A stretch of DNA of 64,000 nucleotides from a virus. Positions 54,701-61,387 of this stretch are shown piece by piece. How positions within the stretch are numbered: position 1 is the stretch's first letter; each line of letters starts with the position of its first letter. The notes under the pieces are model-generated. The model was not told the DNA's origin and ran no database searches. It saw only the letters and a list, made by a program, of their open reading frames with translations. The stretch spans positions 53,460 to 117,459 of the IMG/VR virus record IMGVR_UViG_3300050119_000104; one strand, written 5' to 3'. The position numbers and the translations under genes are program-made.

Positions 54701-55698
54701 CCTCGAACCCCCCGCGCCGCCCATTTTGCATCCATCGTCGGCTTTATAGCAGCTTTAGCTACCTCACCGGCCTTTGTTGGAACGCCATGTAACGCAAAGC
54801 TTAGTGTGTTGGCCGTCGTATCCGGTAGCAGCGGCATATCGTGACCAGCTTTCGCAAGCTCGTCAATTTGCATATTGACCCAAGCACGAAATGGTTTGCG
54901 CTTCGATCCGCCATCGACCGCATTCTCGGTTAGCTGCTGCATTTCCTCGTTCAATCGGATCGTTTCGACTTCGCAAAGTTTGATGGCTTGTAGGGCTCCA
55001 TTCTTATCGAGCAGAATACCGCGCTCATTCATGCGCCAGTCCATCTTCCAGTATTCAAGCTCGCGCTCGGTCATCTCCGGCAGAAAGTTCGAATAGCTGC
55101 GCTCCGCGCGTACGTCCTGCGCGCAGTATTTCCAGTTGGCTCGGTGTTCGACTTCTTCCTCGCACCATTCGGTCACACGTTCGATTGTAGTCGCTTCTGC
55201 TTTGGTACAACCGAGATTGAGCATCTCTTCATCGACTGTGCGGACGATGCGCGTGCGGGGCTTGCTAAGTTTGTTGATGAGTCGCCTGCCATCTTCCAAT
55301 TTCTTCTCCGGCAAATTGACCGCCTTGACCGCTTCACCGAGCGCGCGGGGGAGCGATAGGCACGAACCTTTCGCCGCAGAGCAGCGCATTTGCTCACGGT
55401 CAAGCTTGACATCGAACTCGGAGAATTCTCGGGTCAGCACGTAATTCCAGATCACGTATTCGAAGAATGCGTTATGGGCTTCGACGATCTCGCCGCTGCG
55501 TATCCGCTCAATCAACTCGTCGGGGCGCGGGCTCTTCTCGATCCAGGGATGGTCTCGGTGCCAGAGATGGATTTCTTCATCCTGGTCGAACGCCCAACAA
55601 AGACAGAGAGCTTGCGTGCCCCTATCGGTCGCGTAGCGTGTTGCGCCGAGCTTTATCAGATCGATGACTGATCGAGTCTCGAAATCTAAATAAATCAC
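51727..55698 (-). CDS. Family A DNA polymerase with two inteins
   Basis: 1323-residue precursor, GTG start (GTGA overlap). Exteins 1-378, 684-821 and 1062-1323 join to 778 residues. Seen: 3'-5' exonuclease motifs YLDFETRS (DxE), EAHNAFFEYVIW, YCAQDVRAE; polymerase motif A ELYAADFKSIEAVKLAW, motif B RQLGKKAVLGLGYSMGW, motif C LLLSIHDEV. Intein 1 splits YNGADR|TGRWSG and intein 2 splits motif B GLGY|SMGW. This is the phage replicative polymerase of the early operon. All catalytic residues are present only after splicing. Confidence 0.93.
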   Translation of the reverse strand: MIYLDFETRSVIDLIKLGATRYATDRGTQALCLCWAFDQDEEIHLWHRDHPWIEKSPRPDELIERIRSGEIVEAHNAFFEYVIWNYVLTREFSEFDVKLDREQMRCSAAKGSCLSLPRALGEAVKAVNLPEKKLEDGRRLINKLSKPRTRIVRTVDEEMLNLGCTKAEATTIERVTEWCEEEVEHRANWKYCAQDVRAERSYSNFLPEMTERELEYWKMDWRMNERGILLDKNGALQAIKLCEVETIRLNEEMQQLTENAVDGGSKRKPFRAWVNMQIDELAKAGHDMPLLPDTTANTLSFALHGVPTKAGEVAKAAIKPTMDAKWAARGVRGKSIHRALEIAMEVNRTSNSKYKQMVASVCPDDRLHDIMLYNGADRPVSGDAEVLTRQGWQRIDEWQGGEIAQWAHQKYSVGEITFASATRAILPYDGDMVRMVGPNTELLCTVDHKIPLISCRDNLIDVAAGDVRESNWAIPLAGNYRGATELPERTRLIIMYQADGRTPETNKPLSLHFREPRKIDRCKALLQAASLAFEERVYSDGSTNIKIVEAPEWLRRSKEFGDWLLNHDPAVFIDELKHWDGCIDKRNITPGVSYSTCSKNNAEWAQTLAALAGTRASIAARNREPEKWNVNYRVHVHSSGARTWLKKKWTFAHEKFEGTVYCARTKTGYFLVRYKGTIQVTGNTGRWSGKGVQPHNFVRGWMANMPDVWADIMAVNGDISTGWGDRELITFIWGEPLPALAKACRGALIASPDMELYAADFKSIEAVKLAWMAGCESQLALFRSKGDPYLAMACAIYKREITKADKDERQLGKKAVLGLGYCHAADTLILTRRGWVRIDIVEDWDMLWDGQEWVRHRGLICNGEKYVTNLGDTFPTMDHPVWCGERFHRAEKVVADADLNRRVLEAGADSLPLQDMSSVPATASDVPWLDVTAKRRGIKSIWRIGAQVAQRVAMLARSARQRISDTPITKQQCPTPTFEKCGSIGSLRQSAGFRDRIIQSLKWIERTMILAMSRATFAARPGVSNASTRAGRKEKIYDLIDAGPRHRYMILTRDGPTLVHNSMGWEKFQTTVWLEEGVWLEDEFCQMVVNVYRKEMCPEMPILWRAVGEAAIAAVQNPGEEFYAGGDALGVGSISYFMSDDRNFLHCRLPSGRLLAYLYPEVHTKVMWAFHAMNEHGKPCVIRFPSNVGVPVHRARYNAEKLAEKQRKRLTNDAPENFLSPHLSFMGRNIVTKQWQRCGTHGGSLTENADQASSRDLLAEAMMRVDTDGRFALLLSIHDEVIAEAPIGTCSVEEFEALTSEVPKWAQGIPVAAEGWISSRLRK
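52516..53235 (-). mobile_element. DNA polymerase intein 2, canonical ends, no in-frame endonuclease
   Basis: 240 residues. Seen: Cys1 in CHAADTLILTRRGW (block A), NLGDTFPTMDHPVW (block B, T..H), KIYDLIDAGPRHRYMILTRDGPTLVHN (blocks F and G, ending His-Asn), +1 Ser. So class-1 splicing should work. The middle (about 70-205) has no LAGLIDADG; in this frame it looks meaningless because the DNA there carries HNH-endonuclease remains in another frame. Confidence 0.88.
52586..53119 (-). pseudogene. Out-of-frame HNH homing-endonuclease remnant inside intein 2
   Basis: In the frame one base off the polymerase frame, about 52975-52586 reads GQLTVTGHVVGPRNG...MVRCDCEAPRHQVDLANWRAG, CNACAKRA, LREMWLNRLSAAVGR, then a TAG (52712-52714), then DNPELEMDRKNNDLGYEPGNIRCATWSEQCLNTRR to TGA 52586-52588. 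The last part is the typical HNH/AP2 phage endonuclease end (DRxxNDxGYxPGNxRxxT..eQ..N). The central catalytic part seems deleted. No start codon is convincing for the part after 52975. Confidence 0.75.
53650..54564 (-). mobile_element. DNA polymerase intein 1, Pro1, class-3-like, with LAGLIDADG motifs
   Basis: 305 residues. Seen: starts PVSGDAEVLTRQGW, i.e. block A with Pro in place of Cys1; block B TELLCTVDHKIP; dodecapeptide-like LIIMYQADG (about 114-122) and FIDELKHWDG; block F EGTVYCARTKTGYF with Cys where Asp is usual; C-terminus IQVTGN without the penultimate His; +1 Thr. Non-nucleophilic residue 1, block F Cys, block G Thr and +1 Thr are class-3 intein marks. The class-3 Trp in block B is not seen. 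Confidence 0.85.
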
Positions 55699-55898
55699 TT
55701 CTGACCGCCCTCGATCACCCGCAATGTCGGTTGCAAAAATTCACGGAGCGCGGTTGCCGCGTTCTCGCGTGCTTCTAAAACTTCCTGATATCGTTCGTGA
55801 GTCTTACCGTCCGCGCATGGCCGGGAGGCGGCTATAGCTAAGCTCTCGATGGCCTCGACCACTTGATCAACTTTTGTATTGATGGCCGGGACAGCCAT
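55695..55898 (-). CDS. Small helical early protein
   Basis: 67 residues, GGAGG before ATG; the end overlaps the polymerase start (GTGA). Seen: NTKVDQVVEAIESLAIAAS, HERYQEVLEARENAATALREFLQP, two helices, then RVIEGGQK. Probably co-translated with the polymerase. Function unknown. Confidence 0.6.
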   Translation of the reverse strand: MAVPAINTKVDQVVEAIESLAIAASRPCADGKTHERYQEVLEARENAATALREFLQPTLRVIEGGQK

Positions 55899-55916
55899 TC
55901 AGCCCTCCAAAAGTTG

Positions 55917-55945
55917 GCCCGGCGGTACTATCAATACCGCCGGGC
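55917..55945 (-). terminator. Strong hairpin between ssDNA-binding and polymerase operons
   Basis: Perfect 11-bp GC-rich stem GCCCGGCGGTA/TACCGCCGGGC (55917-55927, 55935-55945), 7-base loop. On the minus strand it is followed by CAACTTTTGG, a weak U tract. Partial terminator or attenuation point. Confidence 0.65.
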
Positions 55946-55974
55946 TTACCACGCTCACTTGCATAGGCGTGTGT

Positions 55975-56592
55975 TTAGACGCCGAAATCGTCGGCGGCTG
56001 TCTCTTCCTCGACGCCGAGACTGTCCTCGCCGTCGCCGTACTCGCCGGGATCGCCGCCAAAGTCGTCCTCAGCAGATGAGAACGAATCGAGCCGCTCGCC
56101 TTCGCCGAGCTTTTGCAGATTGTTCAGACCCATCGCCATGGTCTTTTTCCAGCCCTCCGGCACATACGGATTGACCGTCGCCCGAGCATAGCAACCGGAA
56201 TAGAATTCGTCCGGGCCATCTTCGGTGAGCGGCTCCTTACGGAGGTTGATAATGCCGGGGCGCTTTAGAACGCATGCCAGGGTCACATAGACGATCCCGG
56301 GGCCGCGTCCCCACTTACCCTCAGCATCGCCCTTGTGGAACGGAAGGACGTAGCCACCGTCTTTGGCGGCTTGCTGGTAGGACTTTTTCCAATTCTTTTG
56401 AGCGACCTTATCACAGGCACCCACGAGGGTTTTCCACAACTCCTTTTCGGTCGCGGAAAATTCGGAGGGCGTGAACAAGGCGGTGAGAGAATACCGGCCA
56501 GGACCCCCTTCCGTGAACGCCTTTTTGTGGAAAACTTGGGGGAAACTGACCCGGAATTTCGGGGTCGTGAGCTTTACGACAACTTCTGCCAT
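55975..56592 (-). CDS. ssDNA-binding protein (DUF2815-like)
   Basis: 205 residues from ATG 56592 with AAAGGATAA upstream. Seen: KLTTPKFRVSFPQVFHKKAFTEGGPGRYSLTALFTPSEFSA, WKKSYQQAAKDGGYVLPFHKGD, GPDEFYSGCYARATVNPYVPEGW...GLNNLQKLGEGERLDSF, matching DUF2815. The tail is strongly acidic (EDDFGGDPGEYGDGEDSLGVEEE), as in SSB partner-recruiting tails. Known: DUF2815 proteins act as phage single-strand-binding proteins. Preceding a hairpin, it is likely abundant. Confidence 0.85.
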   Translation of the reverse strand: MAEVVVKLTTPKFRVSFPQVFHKKAFTEGGPGRYSLTALFTPSEFSATEKELWKTLVGACDKVAQKNWKKSYQQAAKDGGYVLPFHKGDAEGKWGRGPGIVYVTLACVLKRPGIINLRKEPLTEDGPDEFYSGCYARATVNPYVPEGWKKTMAMGLNNLQKLGEGERLDSFSSAEDDFGGDPGEYGDGEDSLGVEEETAADDFGV

Positions 56593-56596
56593 TTTC

Positions 56597-56788
56597 TTAT
56601 CCTTTACTTTGTTTTGATGTTTCACTTGACTTGTTCGAACTAGCATCTGTCGGCGGGGGTGTCAACCGCCTCCCGCGCTGAATTTGATGAATAGTACCCA
56701 TGAGCGCCACAGTCTGTTCGCGCATCCACGCGAGTGCTTTCTCCCGCCGCTCCGCGCAGCCCTCACACGCCGGGGTAAGCTGGGCCAT
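56597..56788 (-). CDS. Small CxxC protein
   Basis: 63 residues from ATG 56788. Seen: MAQLTPACEGCAERREKALAWMREQTVALMG, a CxxC-Ala-Glu-Arg-Arg-Glu motif common in small phage zinc-binding proteins, then a Pro/Ser/Lys disordered tail. Overlaps its upstream gene by 26 bp. Function unknown. Confidence 0.5.
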   Translation of the reverse strand: MAQLTPACEGCAERREKALAWMREQTVALMGTIHQIQRGRRLTPPPTDASSNKSSETSKQSKG

Positions 56789-57050
56789 GCTCATCGCACC
56801 CGATGCCCACATCACTCGCAAGCAGGCCGCCGTCATCTTGAACGGCCTCCGTCTCCTTCAGCCAGAAAATCTTGCGCGCCTGACCGAGCAAATCATCGAT
56901 GTTGCAAATAAACCCATGCGTAGGTTCACTCCCATAGCCTGCCTGAGTATGTAATTGATCGCGAAATATGCCCCATTCTTTAGCAGTCATCGTGACCGTC
57001 ATTGTGAATTTGATATCGTCAGGTGTCTCAACTTTGAATCGAGTTTCCAT
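56763..57050 (-). CDS. Hypothetical early protein
   Basis: 95 residues. Seen: beta-rich N-terminus (RFKVETPDDIKFTMTVTMTAKEWGIFRDQL), then a helical part with ICNIDDLLGQARKIFWL. The t-M..WeilRdqL pattern recurs in small phage proteins. Function unknown. Starts one base after its upstream gene ends. Confidence 0.55.
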   Translation of the reverse strand: METRFKVETPDDIKFTMTVTMTAKEWGIFRDQLHTQAGYGSEPTHGFICNIDDLLGQARKIFWLKETEAVQDDGGLLASDVGIGCDEHGPAYPGV

Positions 57051-57051
57051 T

Positions 57052-57615
57052 TTACATACTCGGTGGGAGAGGGACTATGCAGTAGGTTCGATGGATTTCT
57101 CCACCTAATATAGAGAGGAAGGCCCAGGCCGTGTTGGTCGGATTACCTTCCTTTTCACGTGTGAGCTTGTTCCCTGAGAAGTGAAAACTCAAGGAGCCTG
57201 TGATTTCCATACGATATTTGTATTCACCGTTCGGTTTTTTAACCTGCCGTTGCGACCCATCTTTGACACGAGCGAGACCATTTTCCTCAGTGCCGGTATG
57301 CGGCGGATAAGCTTCTTCTAGGATTTCAATCGGGTAAGCGTCTCCCGCGTCGCAGCAACTAATGACTTGGCCATGCGCGCTTCCAGTATCTCTCATATCC
57401 TGTTCAACATCGGGCCGCTTCAATTTCTCAAACCAATCAGCAAGCTCAGGCGGCGGTTCAGTAACCGGACCGTAAAGCGCCGGATCGTGTGCATTGAACA
57501 CGCCGTTATTAGGCATGCCCGCACCACCCCCATATTGCGCAAACGCTGGGCGCATGAATGCCGCACTAAGCGGCAGCAGTGCAGCGAAACGGGCAAGCTC
57601 ACGACGACTGATCAT
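57052..57615 (-). CDS. Tat-type exported protein
   Basis: 187 residues, ATGA overlap with the gene before. Seen: MISRRELARFAALLPLSAAFMRPAFA, a twin-arginine signal (SRRELARF) with cleavage after AFA. The mature domain has ISCCDAGDAYPIEILEEAYPPHTGT and KLTREKEGNPTNTAWAFLSI, with a CC pair as in exported Rhizobiales/phage proteins. It would fold in the cytoplasm and be exported. Unusual in a replication operon. Function unknown. Confidence 0.7.
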   Translation of the reverse strand: MISRRELARFAALLPLSAAFMRPAFAQYGGGAGMPNNGVFNAHDPALYGPVTEPPPELADWFEKLKRPDVEQDMRDTGSAHGQVISCCDAGDAYPIEILEEAYPPHTGTEENGLARVKDGSQRQVKKPNGEYKYRMEITGSLSFHFSGNKLTREKEGNPTNTAWAFLSILGGEIHRTYCIVPLPPSM

Positions 57616-57980
57616 AAACTCGATGCTTTCCTTAGCCTTTTCTCGTCCTCGGCTTTTCGCGCTGAATTAATGAGATACACCTCATTTAGCAAATCCAGCA
57701 TGAATTCATCAGCGTGGGCACCACTCCGATCTGTTCCCGGACCAACCGGCCATCCTGGTCCACAGTGGCGATCCCACCACGACTCGCGGTGCCCCTCGTA
57801 CCAGCGCCGCAAATATATGGCGGCCTGATCAGCGGCAGCGGTCGGCTCGTCACCAAAAAACATCTCGACCCGGTAAAACTTGTTACGACGCATGCGGTTA
57901 CGTGACCAAATAGACGAGACTATCAGTACCGGCACGACGAAAAAGCATATGGTGAGGATGACTTGTGTGAAGTGGCTCAT
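57612..57980 (-). CDS. Membrane-anchored hypothetical protein
   Basis: 122 residues from ATG 57980. A start 36 bases upstream inside the element relic would add MSSIGRQPDKHA. Seen: one N-terminal membrane helix (VILTICFFVVPVLIVSSIW), then a soluble cytoplasmic part with AAIYLRRWYEGHRESWWDRHCGPGWP. The relic abuts the start codon and has replaced the normal ribosome-site region. Confidence 0.55.
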   Translation of the reverse strand: MSHFTQVILTICFFVVPVLIVSSIWSRNRMRRNKFYRVEMFFGDEPTAAADQAAIYLRRWYEGHRESWWDRHCGPGWPVGPGTDRSGAHADEFMLDLLNEVYLINSARKAEDEKRLRKASSL

Positions 57981-57982
57981 TG

Positions 57983-58067
57983 CGTGCTTATCCGGCTGAC
58001 GCCCAATGGACGACACGAACGGAAGAAAAGCAAAATTTCAGGTAGCTGTCAAGGTAGGTGTCAACCG
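57983..58067 (-). repeat. Decayed copy of the 241-bp element
   Basis: Left 38 bp (CGTGCTTATCCGGCTGACGC...) match the 48559 end. The sequence then jumps to the part near the opposite end (GAAAAGCAAAATTTCAGGTAG), an internal deletion of about 150 bp. The far inverted repeat is degenerate (GTGTCAACCG then unrelated sequence). No target duplication found. It supplies the last codons of the gene at 58038. Confidence 0.75.
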
Positions 58068-58319
58068 TTTCTCCAGCAGTCGCAGGGGCTCCACGACGTG
58101 CATAGAGACCGGCGGCTGCATGCCGACACAGCAAAGCTCGATGCACCGGCCATCAATGAGTCGTTGCACTTCCTCTTTGGTAGGGGCCCACGTACTGTAG
58201 TGGTACACGCGGTCGCCGATCTGTTCACGACGAACCGAGAGCGTTCCGCATTCACTATCGTCCCAGCCTTCCGGCTTGGTGAAGTCGGTCGTGTGTCCGC
58301 GTGTCTTAGTTGGCTTCAT
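58038..58319 (-). CDS. Hypothetical early protein, C-terminus from element
   Basis: 93 residues from ATG 58319 (ATGA overlap). Seen: KPTKTRGHTTDFTKPEGWDDSECGTLSVRREQIGDRVYHYSTWAPTKEEVQRLIDG, an acidic alpha/beta protein. The last residues (EKRLTPTLTAT) are read from the relic inverted repeat. The native C-terminus was probably a little different. Confidence 0.6.
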   Translation of the reverse strand: MKPTKTRGHTTDFTKPEGWDDSECGTLSVRREQIGDRVYHYSTWAPTKEEVQRLIDGRCIELCCVGMQPPVSMHVVEPLRLLEKRLTPTLTAT

Positions 58320-59626
58320 ATCCCAAGTTCCTCTTCTGTTGCCGCAAGCGGCCACTCGTCATCAAAATCATTGACGGCTTCACTGAGCAAATCCGCTTCC
58401 GGTCGTGGATCATTCGCGTCGGCGACGACTAGCTGACCCAGCGGAGACGCCGCAAGATCGGCGATAAGTTCTTTGATCTTCGTTTTTTGTTTGCCCTTGC
58501 CGAGCTTCTCGATCTGCGCAGGAGATTTCAGCGTAGGTTCTTCCCACAACAGTTCGGATGGAATTCGAGGCGTGACCCCATTGTAGAGCGCAGTCTCAAT
58601 TTGCTTGGGCTCCATAATCCATTTACGGTGCGGCTTGGTACGCACTAATTTCTTACCGGGCACTGCGGTACCAGCAATCAGATGCGCCTGAATAGCAGCG
58701 AGAATATTTTTGCACCATTGATCGAACAGCGGTATCCATTGTGCCTTGCGCGCAAGTTCATCGATATCCATCGGGACCGGAAATGACGCAGGCATATCGG
58801 CTGACGAAGCCGGAGGGTCGGCAAAATCGAAGAGTGCTTCTTCCTCCATTGAATTTTCGAACGCCTTGCAACGCAATTGCGCCGGGCAATATCCACACCA
58901 TTTGCCGACTCGGAATGATGCGTTCGGTGCTGACGTGGCATCGGCAGCTTCCTTCATTTGCAGTTCAAAGATTTTTAATTCGTCGCGCGTGTACTCGACG
59001 GTACGAATACAGCCTTCCTCATGCGGAGCGTTCGGTTGAACGAGAGTGATACGCACATTCTCGGCATCCTCATGCTCATGCAGGAGACCGACGGCGTAAC
59101 TTTTCATTTGCTCATTGTCCGTAACTTCAACAACGACGCGGCCATTCTTGTAATCGAGAAGATGCACCCAGCCGAATAGCTCCACGAGCGTCACGTCGGC
59201 CGTGCCGCCGAGTCGCGGATCAAGCCACGACATATCCAGATAGCGTTCAGTAAAAAGTTCCGGTTCGACCAGCACTTCCCCAGCGCGTGCTACCTCGTCG
59301 ATCATCATCTGAACACCAAAGATCAGATCGTCACCGACGACAAAAGCAAACCAGCCGGGCGTCTTATCGAGTGAGCCCGCTTCTTCAGGCGCAAAAATAA
59401 CCGGCGGGTCATTCCCCTCCTGGACCACATGAACGATGTAGCCACTGTACGCGCTCGCATCACTTTCGCCAAGCTTTAGCATGCGTTCGATAAGGGCATG
59501 CCCGGCGGTGCCAAGCATCGCTGGCATACCAGCGCCCGACGACTCATCGCCGATGAGCGCGACGGAGCCTGCGCAGTTCATCCATCTGTGTGCGGATGAC
59601 GGGGGGAGCCTAGAGTGCTGTGCCAT
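58316..59626 (-). CDS. Cas4/RecB-like nuclease (DUF2800)
   Basis: 436 residues from ATG 59626, TGAGG upstream. Seen: MAQHSRLPPSSAHRWMNCAGS (DUF2800 start), GTAGHALIERML, LGGTADVTLVELFGWVHLLDYKNGRVVVEV (D...E/D-x-K nuclease core), MKSYAVGLL (QxxxY-like), and CGYCPAQLRCKAFENS (Cys cluster of an iron-sulphur site). A C-terminal helical extension follows. Known: DUF2800 exonucleases pair with DUF2815 and PolA in phage replication/recombination modules. Confidence 0.85.
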   Translation of the reverse strand: MAQHSRLPPSSAHRWMNCAGSVALIGDESSGAGMPAMLGTAGHALIERMLKLGESDASAYSGYIVHVVQEGNDPPVIFAPEEAGSLDKTPGWFAFVVGDDLIFGVQMMIDEVARAGEVLVEPELFTERYLDMSWLDPRLGGTADVTLVELFGWVHLLDYKNGRVVVEVTDNEQMKSYAVGLLHEHEDAENVRITLVQPNAPHEEGCIRTVEYTRDELKIFELQMKEAADATSAPNASFRVGKWCGYCPAQLRCKAFENSMEEEALFDFADPPASSADMPASFPVPMDIDELARKAQWIPLFDQWCKNILAAIQAHLIAGTAVPGKKLVRTKPHRKWIMEPKQIETALYNGVTPRIPSELLWEEPTLKSPAQIEKLGKGKQKTKIKELIADLAASPLGQLVVADANDPRPEADLLSEAVNDFDDEWPLAATEEELGI

Positions 59627-59630
59627 TACC

Positions 59631-60287
59631 TCACCATTGCCATTTCTCCAACGCTCGCGCGGTGACTTCCACAATTTCCAGATCGGTCGCGGGCCGGGGC
59701 ATCGCATCGACCCATTCACGACCGGCGGGCCAGAACACGCGCGCATGCTCGCCGTCACCAACTCGCGTGCGGTCATTCAACGTGATCGTGCTACTCCCTG
59801 GGACACTCATATGGATTTCAGTCGGCTCTTGTTGATATGTGTCCCCGGTGTTGTAAATCTCTGTGGGCATGGACGACAAATTAACACGTCCGCGCTCGCC
59901 ATCCGGGCCGCCGCCTTCGCCGGTCTTGATAACCGCGTAGTCATACGGGTCGCCATAACTCGGAACCCCCTCGGAGAAAAACTTGGAATTCGGGGTATCG
60001 CTTTCGACGAAACGTATATTGCAAAACTGACCGTTGATGATCCGCGATTTGAAGCGCCATGGGTGGTCATGGATGAGGCTGACGTTCGATACCATGAGAG
60101 CGGAGTCCCAAATGTTCAAGCGGAATTGTTTCGGGTATTCAGGGCCCGAAAGATAGGTCCGCATCATACCAAAACCTTGCACGGTCCAATCGTAAAGGTA
60201 CGAATGGACCAGCATTCTTTTGACGTGGTAACGCAACACAGATGGCGGAAGATCAAACATCGCGGTATTGAACCTCCACTGAACCAT
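59631..60287 (-). CDS. Cupin-like phage protein
   Basis: 218 residues from ATG 60287. Seen: PPSVLRYHVKRMLVHSYLYDWTVQGFGMMRTYL, then NVSLIHDHPWRFKSRIINGQFCNIRF (HxH...G metal motif of a cupin), YQQEPTEIHMSVPGSSTITL and VFWPAGREWVD. Probably a metal-binding beta barrel; enzymatic role unknown. Overlaps the upstream gene by 35 bp. Confidence 0.65.
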   Translation of the reverse strand: MVQWRFNTAMFDLPPSVLRYHVKRMLVHSYLYDWTVQGFGMMRTYLSGPEYPKQFRLNIWDSALMVSNVSLIHDHPWRFKSRIINGQFCNIRFVESDTPNSKFFSEGVPSYGDPYDYAVIKTGEGGGPDGERGRVNLSSMPTEIYNTGDTYQQEPTEIHMSVPGSSTITLNDRTRVGDGEHARVFWPAGREWVDAMPRPATDLEIVEVTARALEKWQW

Positions 60288-60543
60288 CCTTGCCTCGGAC
60301 GATAACCATCTGCCGTCCGGGCTCCGGCGCGTCAATTTTGAAGCTGACTACCTCGTCCCCATCCTGAGCTATGCACGCGTTGGCTGAGCCATCCGGCAGC
60401 ATGAAAATTACGATATCACTTGAGTCATCGGGAGCGACGAGCATCACGCGATCTTTCGAGAGCGTCTTTGCTACGATCTTGCGCAATCGGGGTTCGCATT
60501 CTTCAACATCGCTCGGCTTCGGGAGTTTCCATGTTCCGCTCAT
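60253..60543 (-). CDS. Hypothetical early protein
   Basis: 96 residues, ATGA overlap. Seen: ECEPRLRKIVAKTLSKDRVMLVAPDDSSDIVIFMLPDGSANACIAQDGDEVVSF, beta-rich, acidic. No family recognised. Confidence 0.5.
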   Translation of the reverse strand: MSGTWKLPKPSDVEECEPRLRKIVAKTLSKDRVMLVAPDDSSDIVIFMLPDGSANACIAQDGDEVVSFKIDAPEPGRQMVIVRGKDGSVEVQYRDV

Positions 60544-60917
60544 AGTTTTGTCACCGTCGCCGGAGTCACCTGATTAGTCGCGTCGAGAACGCCTCTCGCC
60601 ACTTGCTGCGTTTTTTGTTGCGCCTCGCGAACCTTGATGATCAAGTTCTTTTGCGCTGCGAAGGCTGCTAGGAAAGCGATCTTTAGCGAACCACCCGGAG
60701 TTTTGTTGGTGTGAGACGAGAGCGGCTTCCATTCGGCCGCCGTGAAACCATCGGCAGTGGTGTGCTGAATAAGCTGCTCGACGTGATAGGTGCACTGATC
60801 ATCATAGACATCGATGACGCGTATGATCCTGGTGGGAACGCAATGCGCGAGAACGCGTGCCGGTGGCGTCACCCGGTTCAGCACTTCGATTAAGTCATTG
60901 AGATGCGGTTCACTCAT
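60540..60917 (-). CDS. Hypothetical early protein
   Basis: 125 residues. Seen: NDLIEVLNRVTPPARVLAHCVPTRIIRVIDVYDDQCTYHVEQLIQHTTADG beta-rich half, then a Gln/Lys helix (NLIIKVREAQQKTQQVARGVLDATNQ). Function unknown. Confidence 0.5.
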   Translation of the reverse strand: MSEPHLNDLIEVLNRVTPPARVLAHCVPTRIIRVIDVYDDQCTYHVEQLIQHTTADGFTAAEWKPLSSHTNKTPGGSLKIAFLAAFAAQKNLIIKVREAQQKTQQVARGVLDATNQVTPATVTKL

Positions 60918-61011
60918 TGGGGTCGATATGGCGACGCATGATTTTGTAGAAGTGCACTCGTTGTTGGTGCCTCACCCGAGCCCCGGCAAGGATAGCGATA
61001 GGTGTGTTCAT
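60910..61011 (-). CDS. Very small protein
   Basis: 33 residues from ATG 61011 (TGATG with the upstream stop), ending 8 bp inside the next gene. Seen: MNTPIAILAGARVRHQQRVH then YKIMRRHIDPNE, basic. Accepted because of tight coupling on both sides; it may only serve as a coupling ORF. Confidence 0.4.
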   Translation of the reverse strand: MNTPIAILAGARVRHQQRVHFYKIMRRHIDPNE

Positions 61012-61202
61012 CAGAAATCTCTATCCGGTTGTGGCATCCCCGCTGCAACTTCCATCGCGACGCGCCGCATCGCTGCGATTGCCGCCCCGCCACCATGGCT
61101 ATTATCGGAACCGTCGCGCACCCTGCCTGCGAGAACTAACTCAGCATGGCCGTAGCGTTCTAATTCTTCGGCGAAGATATCCTGCATGCGCTGAATGTTC
61201 AT
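61011..61202 (-). CDS. Small helical protein
   Basis: 63 residues from ATG 61202. Seen: MNIQRMQDIFAEELERYGHAELVLAGRVRDGSDNSHGGGAAIAAMRRVA. Function unknown. A competing frame (61141-61332) is rejected. Confidence 0.5.
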   Translation of the reverse strand: MNIQRMQDIFAEELERYGHAELVLAGRVRDGSDNSHGGGAAIAAMRRVAMEVAAGMPQPDRDF

Positions 61203-61210
61203 TTTGCAAA

Positions 61211-61372
61211 TCACCCGCCACGAATACAAATTGCGCGACGAATTCTTTGGACTGCTTTAATCCACGACGTGCCACTTTCCCATTCAGCACGAGATGCGAT
61301 ATGTACCTCAAGGCGTGGGATTTCCCGTCCAAGCCGTCCCGTAATCCGGCTGCGCCACTGCCTAAAAGTCAT
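61211..61372 (-). CDS. Small basic protein
   Basis: 53 residues from ATG 61372 (AAGGGC 7 bases upstream; another ATG lies 6 bases before). Seen: MTFRQWRSRITGRLGREIPRLEVHIASRAEWESG then WIKAVQRIRRAICIRGG, strongly basic helices. Function unknown; possibly nucleic-acid binding. Confidence 0.45.
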   Translation of the reverse strand: MTFRQWRSRITGRLGREIPRLEVHIASRAEWESGTSWIKAVQRIRRAICIRGG

Positions 61373-61387
61373 GATCATGCCCTTTGT

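Noticed and set aside
61141-61332. 63-codon minus-strand frame (MDGKSHALRYISHLV)
   Set aside because: Overlaps two better supported small genes with ribosome sites and coupling.
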